Positions 17,649 to 26,642 of a DNA stretch of 64,000 bases are shown one piece after another (position 1 is the stretch's first letter; every line of letters begins with the position of its first letter). The notes below the pieces were generated by a model. It did not search any database, had not been told where the DNA came from, and was given only the letters and a program-made list of their open reading frames with translations. The stretch covers positions 1 to 64,000 of the forward strand of contig NZ_JAHKRC010000019.1 in NCBI RefSeq assembly GCF_019345465.1, given 5' to 3'. Source of the stretch: Pseudomonas sp. NKUCC02_KPG. GTDB lineage: Bacteria > Pseudomonadota > Gammaproteobacteria > Pseudomonadales > Pseudomonadaceae. Both the position numbers and the translations under genes were made by a program.

Positions 17649-17784
17649 GTGAAAAAATTAACTGCGTGTGGCCAACAGATACGACACCCGTGAATCGACT
17701 GGGGGCAGTCCAACCGAGTGGTCGGTATCTTGAGAGGAGATAAATGAGGCGACTTTTCCGGTCGGGACTTATCAGAAAACGAGT

Positions 17785-17820
17785 TTGATCCACGCCAAAA
17801 ATAACTGTATAAAAACACAG
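17785..17820 (+). promoter_or_regulatory. LexA (SOS) box overlapping a promoter
   Basis: CTGTATAAAAACACAG at 17805-17820 fits CTGT-N8-ACAG, with flanking A and TA as in the E. coli consensus. It overlaps a good promoter: -35 TTGATC (17785-17790), 17-base spacer, -10 TATAAA (17808-17813). The only gene downstream is the XRE regulator starting at 17859, so DNA damage induction of that gene is predicted. Confidence 0.65.
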
Positions 17821-17858
17821 TATATTTTCAAGCACTGACTCAGCCCTGGAGAACACCC

Positions 17859-18176
17859 ATGCCTCATTCAGCCACGCGCAGTACGTTTGAACGCATTGTC
17901 ATTAATCAATTTACCCCGCTGCACTGCGCGCAAGCCCGCGAAATGCTTGGCTGGAATCTCGAGTATCTGAGCCAGCAGTCCGGGGTTTCAGTCCCGGCAA
18001 TTGAACGCTTCGAAGCCCAAGGCCCTGTGCGCGACGTTACCCGGCTGGCCCTCGCCTACAGCCTGGAGGCGCAAGGGCTGGTGTTCTTTCCCGGGTTTGC
18101 GCCCGGTCGCGGGGGCAATGTTCGCGGCACTACACCCGACCCGATGGGCCGCGAAGACTTTGCCATGATCGAGTAA
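17859..18176 (+). CDS. Small XRE-family helix-turn-helix protein
   Basis: Protein of 105 residues with an HTH around residues 23-60 (CAQAREMLGWNLEYLSQQSG, then SVPAIERFEAQG), resembling Cro/C1 domains, and a short C-terminal tail. A GGAG ribosome site precedes the ATG. It stands alone between the nrdB terminator and a convergent metallo-hydrolase gene. The LexA box over its promoter suggests it is part of the SOS response. Its targets are unknown; it may regulate its own promoter or damage-related genes. Confidence 0.8.
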   Translation: MPHSATRSTFERIVINQFTPLHCAQAREMLGWNLEYLSQQSGVSVPAIERFEAQGPVRDVTRLALAYSLEAQGLVFFPGFAPGRGGNVRGTTPDPMGREDFAMIE

Positions 18177-18188
18177 ACCCCGGCCCTA

Positions 18189-19214
18189 CTACTCCGGGGT
18201 GTGTACTTCAAGCCACCAGGCACGCCCTTTGTGGGGCTGCATCAGGTTGAACACTTCCCCCATTTGTGGCGTTGTAATGAGTACATTGCGTTGCTCCGCC
18301 AACGCCACAATACGGTCAAACGGCTCGGACCAGGCATGGAAAGCCAGATCAAAGGTGCCGTTGTGAATCGGCATTAGCCAACGTCCATTGAGGTCGATGT
18401 GGGCTTGCAGGCTGTGCTCGGGCTGCATGTGTACATGTGGCCAATCGACGTTGTAGGCCCCCGTTTCCATTAGAGTCAGGTCGAATGGTCCCAACTGTTC
18501 ACCAATCAGCTTGAAGCCGTCGAAGTACCCCGAATCTCCACTGAAGAAAATCCGCACCCCATCAATGATCATCACCCAGGATGCCCAAAGCGTCTGGTTG
18601 TGATCAAACAGGCCGCGGCCTGAAAAGTGCTGGGATGGAGTGGCGATAAAACGAATGCCTGCAACATGGGTGTCTTGCCACCAATCCAGTTGCTGAACTT
18701 TGCTGGCCTGTACTCCCCATTTGATCAACAGGTCGCCGACACCCAGCGGCGCCAAAAAATGCTGCGTTTTAGCCGCAAGTTGCAACACGGTTTTTTGGTC
18801 CAGGTGATCGTAGTGATTATGGGAAAGAATCACGGCCTCCAACGGTGGAAGCTCTTGAAGGCTGATGGGGGGAGCATGGAAACGCTTGGGGCCAATCCAC
18901 TGCAGCGGTGAGGCACGCTGCGCGTAGACAGGATCGGTCAGCCAGTACTTGCCATTGAGCTTGAGCAGCAAGGTCGAGTGCCCCAATCGATAGACACTGA
19001 AGTCAGGTGCCGCGGCCAACTGTTCACAGGTTAACGGCTTGACCGGAATCACACCTGCAGGACGTGTACTCGCAGGCTTTTGAAAAAGCATTCTCCAAAA
19101 AATACCCAAGGTCTTGCCAAGACTGGAGGACGGCCGGGCGCCATCATTTCGAAATGCACCTTGATAACGCTCAGCGGGTTTAAGCCGCTCAGCACTGCGT
19201 GAGTCGAGTGCCAT
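18189..19214 (-). CDS. MBL-fold metallo-hydrolase
   Basis: Protein of 341 residues of the UlaG/NAPE-PLD-like branch of metallo-beta-lactamase-fold hydrolases. Metal-binding motif SHNHYDHLD is intact, with further likely ligands at PSQHFSGRG, FFSGDSGYFDG and MPIHNGTFDLA. The segment YRLGHSTLLLKLNGKYWLTD is typical of the branch. Relatives hydrolyse phospholipid-type or cyclic substrates; the substrate here cannot be told. No signal peptide is evident. It is convergent with the XRE gene, 12 bases apart. Confidence 0.85.
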   Translation of the reverse strand: MALDSRSAERLKPAERYQGAFRNDGARPSSSLGKTLGIFWRMLFQKPASTRPAGVIPVKPLTCEQLAAAPDFSVYRLGHSTLLLKLNGKYWLTDPVYAQRASPLQWIGPKRFHAPPISLQELPPLEAVILSHNHYDHLDQKTVLQLAAKTQHFLAPLGVGDLLIKWGVQASKVQQLDWWQDTHVAGIRFIATPSQHFSGRGLFDHNQTLWASWVMIIDGVRIFFSGDSGYFDGFKLIGEQLGPFDLTLMETGAYNVDWPHVHMQPEHSLQAHIDLNGRWLMPIHNGTFDLAFHAWSEPFDRIVALAEQRNVLITTPQMGEVFNLMQPHKGRAWWLEVHTPE

Positions 19215-19488
19215 GGCATGAAGCCTCCGGTGAAAAAATGAGTATTATCTTGCTTTCCGGCCTGTTAGCGGTTGATCGTCATTCTATAAGAACTAACAGT
19301 GGCCACAGACATTGTCACCAACGCTGACTCGCCTTCGACTTAATAGAGCTAGTCTGCATCCATAACCGTTCCAAAAATGTGCGGAATATGTGCGATGTAT
19401 TCTCGACAACGGGTGTCAGCAAGCAATCGGCGGCCCGGATACCCAGCGGTATCCGGACTCATGGTCCAAACATCTCACGCAGATAACC

Positions 19489-20556
19489 ATGGACAATAAA
19501 AGAGGCAAAGGCTTGTCGTTTGCCAAGCGTATTTATACGCCACGTGCCATAGGTTCAGGGTTTGGCGGGCTCAGTCTGGTAGCCGCCCTGTACCCTCTCG
19601 ACAAGCCCATCTGGCTATGGGGACTGCTGCTGTTCAATGCACTCGTATGGCCACACCTGGCACTCCAATTGTCTTCACGTGCGACCTATCCGTATCGGAC
19701 TGAGCGGCGAAACATCTTGATTGACTCGCTGTGCGGGGGGGTCTGGGCAGCAACCATCCAGTTCAACGCGCTGCCGACAGTCATTATTGTGTCCATGATG
19801 ATGATGCATAACGTCGCGGCAGGAGGGCCAAGATTTCTCCTGTACGGTGTGTTGGCGCAGCTGGCAGGGGTCCTGATTTCGCTTCTGTTTCTGGGAGCTG
19901 CCTTCACGCCTGAAACCAACAGCCTGCAAGTCTATGCCTGCATACCGGTGCTGATTCTTTACCCGTTTTCTGTAGGCATGGTCAGCTATCGCCTGGCGAT
20001 AACCTTGGCCGAGCATAAACGCGCACTGAGCACCCTGAGCCGCACCGACAGCCTGACCGGGCTGCTCAATCACGGCTCATGGAAAGACCTGCTGCACCTG
20101 AGCTTCCTGCAAAGCCGGGAGAGTCGTTCGCCCGCCACCCTGGCCCTGATTGATATCGACCATTTCAAGAAGATCAATGATACCTACGGGCATATCGTCG
20201 GTGATTGTGTATTGCGCCAGCTCAGCAAGGAGCTCAAGGACAACTTGCGCGCTCAAGACCTGGCTGGTCGGTATGGCGGTGATGAATTCTGCATCATCCT
20301 GCCCAACCGCTCTCTGCATCAGGCCCAGGAAATCATGGAGCGACTGCGTCAGGTATTTTGCAACTTTCAACACGCGGACGAGCCTGAACTGCGGATAAGC
20401 GTAAGCCTGAGCATTGGACTGGCCTCTTGCCGCCCCGAGTTTCAAAACGCTTCCACTTGGTTGAATGAAGCCGATAAAGCACTGTATATCGCAAAAAATA
20501 CGGGCCGTAACAAAATCAGTATCAGCGCTGCAGACACTCTTTCACAGCCGTATTGA
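19489..20556 (+). CDS. MASE2-domain diguanylate cyclase
   Basis: Membrane diguanylate cyclase of 355 residues from ATG 19489; the open frame extends upstream to 19390 but those residues do not look like the family. The N-terminal half is a MASE2-like set of membrane helices (as in E. coli DgcC/AdrA), the C-terminal half a GGDEF domain (TDSLTGLLNHGSW to TGRNKI). The active site GGDEF is intact and an inhibitory I-site RAQD lies five residues before it, so it should make cyclic di-GMP with product feedback. A role in biofilm or motility is inferred. Confidence 0.88.
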   Translation: MDNKRGKGLSFAKRIYTPRAIGSGFGGLSLVAALYPLDKPIWLWGLLLFNALVWPHLALQLSSRATYPYRTERRNILIDSLCGGVWAATIQFNALPTVIIVSMMMMHNVAAGGPRFLLYGVLAQLAGVLISLLFLGAAFTPETNSLQVYACIPVLILYPFSVGMVSYRLAITLAEHKRALSTLSRTDSLTGLLNHGSWKDLLHLSFLQSRESRSPATLALIDIDHFKKINDTYGHIVGDCVLRQLSKELKDNLRAQDLAGRYGGDEFCIILPNRSLHQAQEIMERLRQVFCNFQHADEPELRISVSLSIGLASCRPEFQNASTWLNEADKALYIAKNTGRNKISISAADTLSQPY

Positions 20557-20558
20557 AT

Positions 20559-20592
20559 AGCAGCCCAGGAAAAAATAGTGTCCTGGGCTGCT
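20559..20592. terminator. Hairpin between convergent genes
   Basis: AGCAGCCCAGGA and TCCTGGGCTGCT form a perfect 12-base-pair stem with a 10-base A-rich loop, between the stops of the cyclase gene and the next minus-strand gene. It lacks a T run on either side, so its terminator role is likely but not certain. Confidence 0.6.
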
Positions 20593-20596
20593 CCAC

Positions 20597-20920
20597 TCAA
20601 TTGACGCAACGGCGTACAGCCGAAATCTCAGGCACGTCCAGACGCTGCATGTACACACGCAATGGCTCGGTGATGTTCAAACGATCATCAATATTTTGAT
20701 CCAGTAATAACTGAATCAGCTCGCGCTTGAGGGTCATGGTGTCTGCGCCATCGGCGTGCCAGACAAACTCGCTGGCGGGCGTAATGTTGTCGTCAGCGAC
20801 ATCCATCCCGAAGGAATCCTCACTGAAACGGACAATGTGCTGGCCTGTCTTGCGATTTAAACCGACAAAGCCGTTTAGCTGGTCGGCGGCCTGGCAGATT
20901 AGTTGCGAAGTGATACGCAT
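20597..20920 (-). CDS. Hypothetical protein
   Basis: Protein of 107 residues from ATG 20920, which has GTGAGGT upstream; four more residues are possible from 20932. Features: N-terminal QLICQAADQLNGFVGLNRKT, central acidic FSEDSFGMDVADDN, C-terminal Cys near the end. No signal peptide or membrane segment. I do not recognise the family. It is convergent with the cyclase gene and separated by a hairpin. Confidence 0.6.
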   Translation of the reverse strand: MRITSQLICQAADQLNGFVGLNRKTGQHIVRFSEDSFGMDVADDNITPASEFVWHADGADTMTLKRELIQLLLDQNIDDRLNITEPLRVYMQRLDVPEISAVRRCVN

Positions 20921-21152
20921 GGTAAACCTCACTGACGAGCCCAGAGGCTCTGGAACGATGGTTTACACGCAAGATTTAACGCCTGCCCCTCTGCCGGGGG
21001 CACTGATGTGGCCAAGAATACTGCACATTTGTAAGAAAAAACGCTTAAAACCGAACAAGACACTCGTTTGTGTCAGATTCTTGATAGTACCCATGGCTGC
21101 CGTGTTGTTAAAAAAGCGGCCTCTATTTTTCTGATTGAAAGGAACTCAACCC

Positions 21153-22277
21153 ATGCCTGACCCTTTTGGCAAAACCGCCCTGCTACTGAGCCTGCTTCTG
21201 GGCATGGGCGGCGCACAGGCCGCCAGCGCATCCAGCACGACCGAGGCGGCACTGGCCAACGCTCATGGCATACCGCGTCCTGCAGTGATTGCACATCGGG
21301 GTGCCTCCTTCGACGCCCCGGAATCAACAGCAGCAGCCTATACCCTCGCCCGGGACCTGGGCGCCGACTATCTGGAAATGGACCTTCAACGCAGCAAGGA
21401 CGGGGTTCTGTTTGCGTTACATGACAACAGCCTGTTACGCACCACCGACGTGGCCAAAAAATTCCCGGAACGCAAGGACAGTCCCGCCAGCGCCTTCACG
21501 CTGGCCGAGCTTAAAACCCTGGATGCCGGTAGCTGGTTCAATCAGGCTTATCCCGATCGTGCGCGCCCATCCTATGTTGGGCTGCCCATTCTGACGCTGG
21601 ACGAAATAATCGATATTGCCCAAGGCAACCCGCAACACAAGCCTGGCCTGTACATCGAAACCAAAGAGCCCAAACAGTTCCCGGGGCTTGAGCACGACCT
21701 GAAAAACAAACTGAGCGAACGTGGCTGGCTCGAACCGGCAACAACAACGGCAGAGCCTCTGGTCGGCCAGGGAAAAGGCCGGATAATGTTGCAAACCTTT
21801 GACAAAAACAGCCTCGAACTGCTGCAAAAAGAAATGCCCAACACACCAAAAATCCTGCTGTTATGGGTCGGTGAAGGCGGTATGACACCGAACACCACTC
21901 AGCGCTTCGCCGACTCGGGCGAGAAGGATAAAGCTGCGTATTACGCCAAGCTGCAGCCTAAGGACAAGGCCGAGTTCATCCAGTGGCTCGACTTTGCCAA
22001 GGCCAACGGAGCCATCGGTACAGGCCCTTCGGCAGCGTTGACCCGCGGCGGTGACCAGAGCTACTTCGACCTGATCAAGCCGTGGATGAACAAGGCGACC
22101 CACGACAAGGGCTTGCTGGTACACGTGTACACCCTCGACGAACCCGTGGACTTCAAGAAGGCAATGGACGCAGGCGTCGACGGTATTTTCACTAACCGCG
22201 CAAGCGAACTGCTCACGTACTACCAGCGATCGGCTCCACACAGCGTCAACCAAGTGCTGGAAAAGAATGGCTACTGA
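21153..22277 (+). CDS. glpQ: Periplasmic glycerophosphodiester phosphodiesterase
   Basis: Protein of 374 residues from ATG 21153, chosen because AAAGGAAC lies just upstream and a signal peptide follows (TALLLSLLLGMGGAQAASA). The GDPD signature is clear: catalytic His/Arg in AHRGASFDAPESTAA, metal-binding EMDLQRSKDG and the second His in LHDNSLLRTTD. It hydrolyses glycerophosphodiesters to glycerol 3-phosphate and an alcohol in the periplasm, feeding carbon and phosphate supply. No glp genes adjoin it. Confidence 0.88.
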   Translation: MPDPFGKTALLLSLLLGMGGAQAASASSTTEAALANAHGIPRPAVIAHRGASFDAPESTAAAYTLARDLGADYLEMDLQRSKDGVLFALHDNSLLRTTDVAKKFPERKDSPASAFTLAELKTLDAGSWFNQAYPDRARPSYVGLPILTLDEIIDIAQGNPQHKPGLYIETKEPKQFPGLEHDLKNKLSERGWLEPATTTAEPLVGQGKGRIMLQTFDKNSLELLQKEMPNTPKILLLWVGEGGMTPNTTQRFADSGEKDKAAYYAKLQPKDKAEFIQWLDFAKANGAIGTGPSAALTRGGDQSYFDLIKPWMNKATHDKGLLVHVYTLDEPVDFKKAMDAGVDGIFTNRASELLTYYQRSAPHSVNQVLEKNGY

Positions 22278-22373
22278 AACCGCTAACCTGTAACGGGGTG
22301 GAAATTAAGGATGAGTTAAGTTGCGCCGGATAATCTGATCCCACTTAAACACCTCAACCCCAAGGGATTAAAC

Positions 22374-22679
22374 ATGAAAGCACTGAATATAGTATTCGCC
22401 ACTCTTGCCCTGGCACTGACTGCCGGTGTTGCCCAGGCAGATGTACGCCCAGACCATATTCCAGGGCTGATCAAGTCGGGTGAAATCACCTCATTTGAAA
22501 AGTTGAATCAAGCGGCGCTGGATAAACACCCAGGCGCAACCATTCTCGATACAGAGCTTGATCATTCCTACGGCAAACTGGTTTATGAAGTTGAATTACG
22601 CGATACCAAAGGCGTTAAGTGGGACGTTGATCTCGACGCCAAAACAGCTGAGGTCCTGCAGGACAAACAAGACACTTGA
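22374..22679 (+). CDS. PepSY-domain periplasmic protein
   Basis: Protein of 101 residues with signal peptide MKALNIVFATLALALTAGVAQA and a PepSY-like domain: SGEITSFEKLNQAALDKHPG, then LDHSYGKLVYEVELRDTKG and the closing WDVDLDAKTAEVL. PepSY proteins are small periplasmic modules thought to restrain proteases or aid envelope sensing. A ribosome site (AAGGGA) and its own terminator make it a single-gene unit. Confidence 0.85.
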   Translation: MKALNIVFATLALALTAGVAQADVRPDHIPGLIKSGEITSFEKLNQAALDKHPGATILDTELDHSYGKLVYEVELRDTKGVKWDVDLDAKTAEVLQDKQDT

Positions 22680-22692
22680 GTTGATTTAAATA

Positions 22693-22732
22693 AAAAGGCC
22701 GCCCCTTATTTATGAAGGAGGCGGCCTTTTTT
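22693..22732 (+). terminator. Rho-independent terminator after the PepSY gene
   Basis: AAAGGCCGCC and GGCGGCCTTT form a stem around a 16-base interior, followed by six T. The A run on the left side could let it serve both strands. Confidence 0.88.
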
Positions 22733-22828
22733 ATTGGCCCAACTCAGGCCTGTATACAAATCCTCCAGGAATTTGTGCCACGCTCAGTGTTATGACTAGA
22801 ATCAATTTTTTAAGCAAGAGCATCCACC

Positions 22829-24007
22829 ATGGCGCAAGGCGCGATTGACGATATCGCAACGATTAACCGGATCAGTGCTGTTCCAGCGATCCTCAAGGTC
22901 ATTACTGAAATGACCGGAATGCGCTTTGCCGCCGTTGCCCGTGTCACCCAAACAACCTGGACCGCCTGCGCGGTACTCGACAATCTGAACTTTGGTTTGC
23001 AGCCGGGTGGAGAGCTGGACCTGGTCAGTACCCTGTGCTTTGAAAGCATGAACTCGCACCTGCCGATCGTCATCGACAACGCCAGCGAAGATCCGCTGTA
23101 CCAGAACCATCACACGCCAAAAATGTATCGTTTCAAGAGCTACATCACGATTCCGGTGTGGCGTACCGACGGCAGTTTTTTCGGCACCCTGTGTGCACTT
23201 GACCCAGAGCCTGCACGCCTCAGGGACAGCACCATCCAGTCGACAATGGAGTCTTTTTCACGCCTGCTATCGCTGCAAATCGAAGCAGAAGAAAACCTGC
23301 AGCGCACAGAAACAGCGCTGCAGCAGGAGCGAGAAAATGCTGAGTTGCGCGAACAATTTATCGCCGTTATCGGCCATGACTTGCGCAACCCGTTATTCGC
23401 CATTACGGCCGCCGCCGAGCGCTTGCTGCGCAAGCACTCCAACCCACAGACCGACGTTCTGGTGCAGCACATCCTGACCTCTGGCCATCGGGCCTCGCAG
23501 CTGGTCAATGACGTCCTGGACTTTGCCCGGGGACGGCTCGGCAGCGGAATCCCCGTGACCTTGAGCGAATGCCGGGATCTGAATCAGGTATTCAGCCACG
23601 TGATTTCAGAGATACAAAATGTTCATCCCGAGCGGTTGATCCTCTCGCAGATAGGTCAACTCAAAGGTCTTCAATGTGACAGTGGCCGCTTGGCACAACT
23701 GCTCTCCAACCTGTTGATCAACGCCATCACCCATGGCTCTTCCACCGGCACGGTGCGCGTCGCCATCCAGACCCAGGATGGCGTGTTCAGTATCAGGGTG
23801 GCCAACCAGGGCAAGACCATTCCGGCTGATGTGCTGCCACACTTGTTCAAACCCTATTCACGTCCGGCCAACCACATCCCGCAAGCCGGTCTTGGACTTG
23901 GGTTGTACATTGCCAGCCAGATCGCCCTGTCCCATGGAGGCCAACTCGAAGTCGCCTCCGATGAAGTTCATGGCACGGTTTTCACCTTCAGCTTGCCGAC
24001 GAACTGA
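22829..24007 (+). CDS. Soluble GAF-domain sensor histidine kinase
   Basis: Protein of 392 residues without membrane segments: GAF sensor (about 15-150), a short coiled coil (SLQIEAEENLQRTETALQQE), HisKA with phospho-acceptor His in AVIGHDLRNPLFAI, and an HATPase domain with N-box LLSNLLINAITHGS and G-box GLGLGLYIASQIALSHGG. It should autophosphorylate in the cytoplasm on a small-molecule, light or redox cue sensed by the GAF. No response regulator is adjacent, so its partner is unknown (orphan kinase). Confidence 0.88.
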   Translation: MAQGAIDDIATINRISAVPAILKVITEMTGMRFAAVARVTQTTWTACAVLDNLNFGLQPGGELDLVSTLCFESMNSHLPIVIDNASEDPLYQNHHTPKMYRFKSYITIPVWRTDGSFFGTLCALDPEPARLRDSTIQSTMESFSRLLSLQIEAEENLQRTETALQQERENAELREQFIAVIGHDLRNPLFAITAAAERLLRKHSNPQTDVLVQHILTSGHRASQLVNDVLDFARGRLGSGIPVTLSECRDLNQVFSHVISEIQNVHPERLILSQIGQLKGLQCDSGRLAQLLSNLLINAITHGSSTGTVRVAIQTQDGVFSIRVANQGKTIPADVLPHLFKPYSRPANHIPQAGLGLGLYIASQIALSHGGQLEVASDEVHGTVFTFSLPTN

Positions 24008-24127
24008 AAACCGATAAACGAATAAATCTGTATTTGGCCCCCTGATGGGTAGAAACTGACGTGCTGCTCAGCAGTAACTGATCCAACCCGTCAGTTGCCC
24101 CCTATTGCGCCTCGACAGAATCCAGAT

Positions 24128-24634
24128 ATGAACACCCGCCTCTGCGCTTATGAAGACCTTACCCCCCTGCAACGCGAGCAACTGCGCAAGATTGAGGTAG
24201 CTCCTGAGCAAATCGCTTTTTGCGGCGACATTGCTTCGGCCTTGCACTCACTGCCTGCTCAGCCGCACGCGGGGATCAAGGGATTGGCGCTGCTCAGTGA
24301 GGAGTTTCCGGTTGCCTTTATGCTGCTCAAGCGTGAGCCGCTTTTGGCCCATTGGGCTGAGCCTGGCAGCGCAACCTTGCATGCGTTTCAAGTCGACAGC
24401 GGCGTTCAGGGCCTGGGGTTGGGTAAAGCCTGCCTGCGCGAACTCCCCCGGGCCATTCGACAGTTCTGGCCCGAAATTCGGCTATTGATGCTGTCGGTAA
24501 GCCCGTTCAACGCCAGCGCCCTGGCTTTTTATCTGAGCCAGGGCTGGATCGAACAAGGCGAAGCCTACCGTGGCGAGCGACGCCTGGTACTGCCCCTGAT
24601 ATCACCGTCGCAGCCCCAACTGCGCGCAAGCTAA
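24128..24634 (+). CDS. GNAT-family N-acetyltransferase
   Basis: Protein of 168 residues from ATG 24128. The acetyl-CoA-binding core is visible as LHAFQVDSGVQGLGLGKACL (Q/R-x-x-G-x-G/A), followed by LLMLSVSPFNASALAFYLSQGW. Substrate unknown. Its stop overlaps the stop of the convergent GyrI-like gene. Confidence 0.8.
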   Translation: MNTRLCAYEDLTPLQREQLRKIEVAPEQIAFCGDIASALHSLPAQPHAGIKGLALLSEEFPVAFMLLKREPLLAHWAEPGSATLHAFQVDSGVQGLGLGKACLRELPRAIRQFWPEIRLLMLSVSPFNASALAFYLSQGWIEQGEAYRGERRLVLPLISPSQPQLRAS

Positions 24635-25122
24635 ATCGGCTTTTTAACAGGCAACCAGATTTCTAACAGCCCTGCGCCGGTGTCCGGATTGAAGTCCGCG
24701 CTGTAACGTTCAAACTCGGGCGCATCAGCAGCTTCGTAGCCCGAATGAGGCAACCAGTCTTGCCAGATTGCCTGAAACGTCTGCGCAAGGGTGTCCAGTG
24801 GGCCGCGATGTTCAAAGACCGCATACGACTGCTCTTGCAGTTCGATCCAGCGATACCGTTCAGGCAGGTCGTCCAACTTGCTGATGGCCACGCCGGCAAT
24901 GTATTCGAAGCCCCCTTCGCCATCAGGGTTACAACAAACGCCGTAGGTTTCATCGCCAATTTGACTTGGCACTTTTCCGATTTCCGGGATGAATTTTTCC
25001 CACAATTGTGGAATTCGATCAGCGGTCTCCTCAGTGAAACGGCCACCCAAACCCGCGATCAGTTGAAACTGACCTTTGGCAAATCGCGGAGCTGACAGTT
25101 CGAACTTTTCTATTTGATCCAT
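24631..25122 (-). CDS. GyrI-like / AraC effector-binding domain protein
   Basis: Protein of 163 residues consisting only of a GyrI-like small-molecule-binding domain (GVCCNPDGEGGFEYIAGVAI, LPERYRWIELQEQSYAVFEH, and the acidic C-terminal FNPDTGAGLLEIWLPV). There is no DNA-binding domain. Free-standing members bind or hydrolyse small toxic molecules or act as antirepressors; which applies cannot be told. Its stop codon overlaps that of the GNAT gene on the other strand. Confidence 0.8.
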   Translation of the reverse strand: MDQIEKFELSAPRFAKGQFQLIAGLGGRFTEETADRIPQLWEKFIPEIGKVPSQIGDETYGVCCNPDGEGGFEYIAGVAISKLDDLPERYRWIELQEQSYAVFEHRGPLDTLAQTFQAIWQDWLPHSGYEAADAPEFERYSADFNPDTGAGLLEIWLPVKKPI

Positions 25123-25321
25123 GGGGCATGCTCGATAGAGTAAGTAGGAAACTTAGCAGCTGAGTATAGGAACAAATATACAGCTGGGTCGGATCAGCGG
25201 AAAAATAGACCCCGACAGCATCTAGACAAAAGGCCATCACCGCCCGTATTGTTTTGCCCGGACCACCGCAGTGGTCAACGTCGCTCGGACGGTTCCGGGC
25301 GCTTACGTATCAGAGGCTCAC

Positions 25322-26530
25322 ATGGCAGACCAAGGTTCGCCGCGCCGTTTTGCGCGCATCGATCGACTCCCCCCTTACGTTTTCAACATCACGGCTGAGC
25401 TGAAGATGGCCGCCCGACGTCGTGGCGAAGACATCATCGACTTCAGCATGGGCAACCCTGACGGCCCGACGCCTCCTCATATCGTCGAAAAACTCTGCAC
25501 CGTCGCACAGCGTGAAGACACTCACGGCTACTCGACTTCGCGGGGTATTCCCCGTCTGCGCCGGGCTATTTCTCGTTGGTATGCCGACCGTTACAACGTT
25601 GAGATCGATCCGGAACACGAAGCCATCGTCACCATCGGCTCCAAAGAGGGCCTGGCACACTTGATGCTGGCCACCCTGGATCAGGGCGATACCGTGCTGG
25701 TGCCTAATCCCAGCTACCCGATCCACATTTACGGTGCCGTGATTGCCGGCGCCCAGGTGCGTTCGGTGCCGCTGATCCCCGGTGTGGACTTTTTTGCCGA
25801 GCTGGAAAAAGCCATTCGCGGTTCGATCCCCAAGCCAAAAATGATGATTCTGGGCTTCCCGTCCAATCCGACGGCGCAATGCGTGGAGCTGGACTTTTTC
25901 GAGCGCGTGGTGGCCCTGGCCAAGCAATACGATGTGTTGGTGGTTCACGATCTGGCTTACGCCGATATCGTCTACGACGGCTGGAAAGCACCTTCGATCA
26001 TGCAAGTACCTGGCGCCAAGGACGTAGCCGTGGAGTTCTTCACGCTGTCCAAAAGCTACAACATGGCAGGCTGGCGTATTGGTTTCATGGTGGGCAATCC
26101 GGAGTTGGTCAACGCTCTGGCGCGGATCAAGAGCTACCACGACTATGGCACCTTCACTCCGCTGCAAGTGGCCGCGATCGCTGCGCTCGAAGGCGACCAG
26201 CAGTGCGTCAAGGATATTGCCGAGCAGTACCGCCAGCGCCGTAACGTCATCGTCAAAGGGCTGCACGAACTGGGCTGGATGGTCGAAAACCCGAAAGCTT
26301 CGATGTATATCTGGGCCAAGATCCCGGAGGCTTATGCACACATGGGCTCACTGGAATTCGCCAAGAAGTTGCTGGCGGATGCCAAAGTCTGTGTGTCCCC
26401 AGGCGTAGGATTTGGTGAATACGGCGACGATCATGTGCGTTTTGCCCTGATTGAAAACCAGGACCGCATTCGCCAGGCGCTACGTGGTATCCGCGCCATG
26501 TTCCGGGCTGACGGCTTTAACCCGGGCTAA
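25322..26530 (+). CDS. alaC: Alanine-synthesising aminotransferase (AlaC type)
   Basis: PLP class I aminotransferase of 402 residues from ATG 25322 with a GAGG element upstream; the frame opens further at 25271 without support. Family marks: DFSMGNPDGPTPPHIVEKL, substrate region PSNPTAQCVE, Schiff-base lysine in LSKSYNMAGWRIGF, and arginine in HVRFALIEN near the C terminus. AlaC makes alanine from pyruvate and glutamate. The thrA/hom neighbours seen beside this gene in some pseudomonads are absent. Confidence 0.88.
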   Translation: MADQGSPRRFARIDRLPPYVFNITAELKMAARRRGEDIIDFSMGNPDGPTPPHIVEKLCTVAQREDTHGYSTSRGIPRLRRAISRWYADRYNVEIDPEHEAIVTIGSKEGLAHLMLATLDQGDTVLVPNPSYPIHIYGAVIAGAQVRSVPLIPGVDFFAELEKAIRGSIPKPKMMILGFPSNPTAQCVELDFFERVVALAKQYDVLVVHDLAYADIVYDGWKAPSIMQVPGAKDVAVEFFTLSKSYNMAGWRIGFMVGNPELVNALARIKSYHDYGTFTPLQVAAIAALEGDQQCVKDIAEQYRQRRNVIVKGLHELGWMVENPKASMYIWAKIPEAYAHMGSLEFAKKLLADAKVCVSPGVGFGEYGDDHVRFALIENQDRIRQALRGIRAMFRADGFNPG

Positions 26531-26542
26531 GCCATAAACCCG

Positions 26543-26630
26543 TGTGGGAGCGGGCTGGCTCGCGATTGGATCGCCGCGGTGCAATAGATACACCGCGTTG
26601 CGCTTATCGCGAGCCAGCCCGCTCCCACAG
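26543..26630. repeat. REPIN, variant core
   Basis: Inverted pair of the REP core with a GGCTGGCTCGCGA variant on both arms (gtgggagcgggctggctcgc at 26543-26562, complement ending at 26629). Both arms carry the same T-to-G-type change relative to the other REPINs, showing the two arms evolve as a unit. It lies between the convergent alaC and gntT genes. Confidence 0.85.
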
Positions 26631-26642
26631 GTTTGGTGGCGC

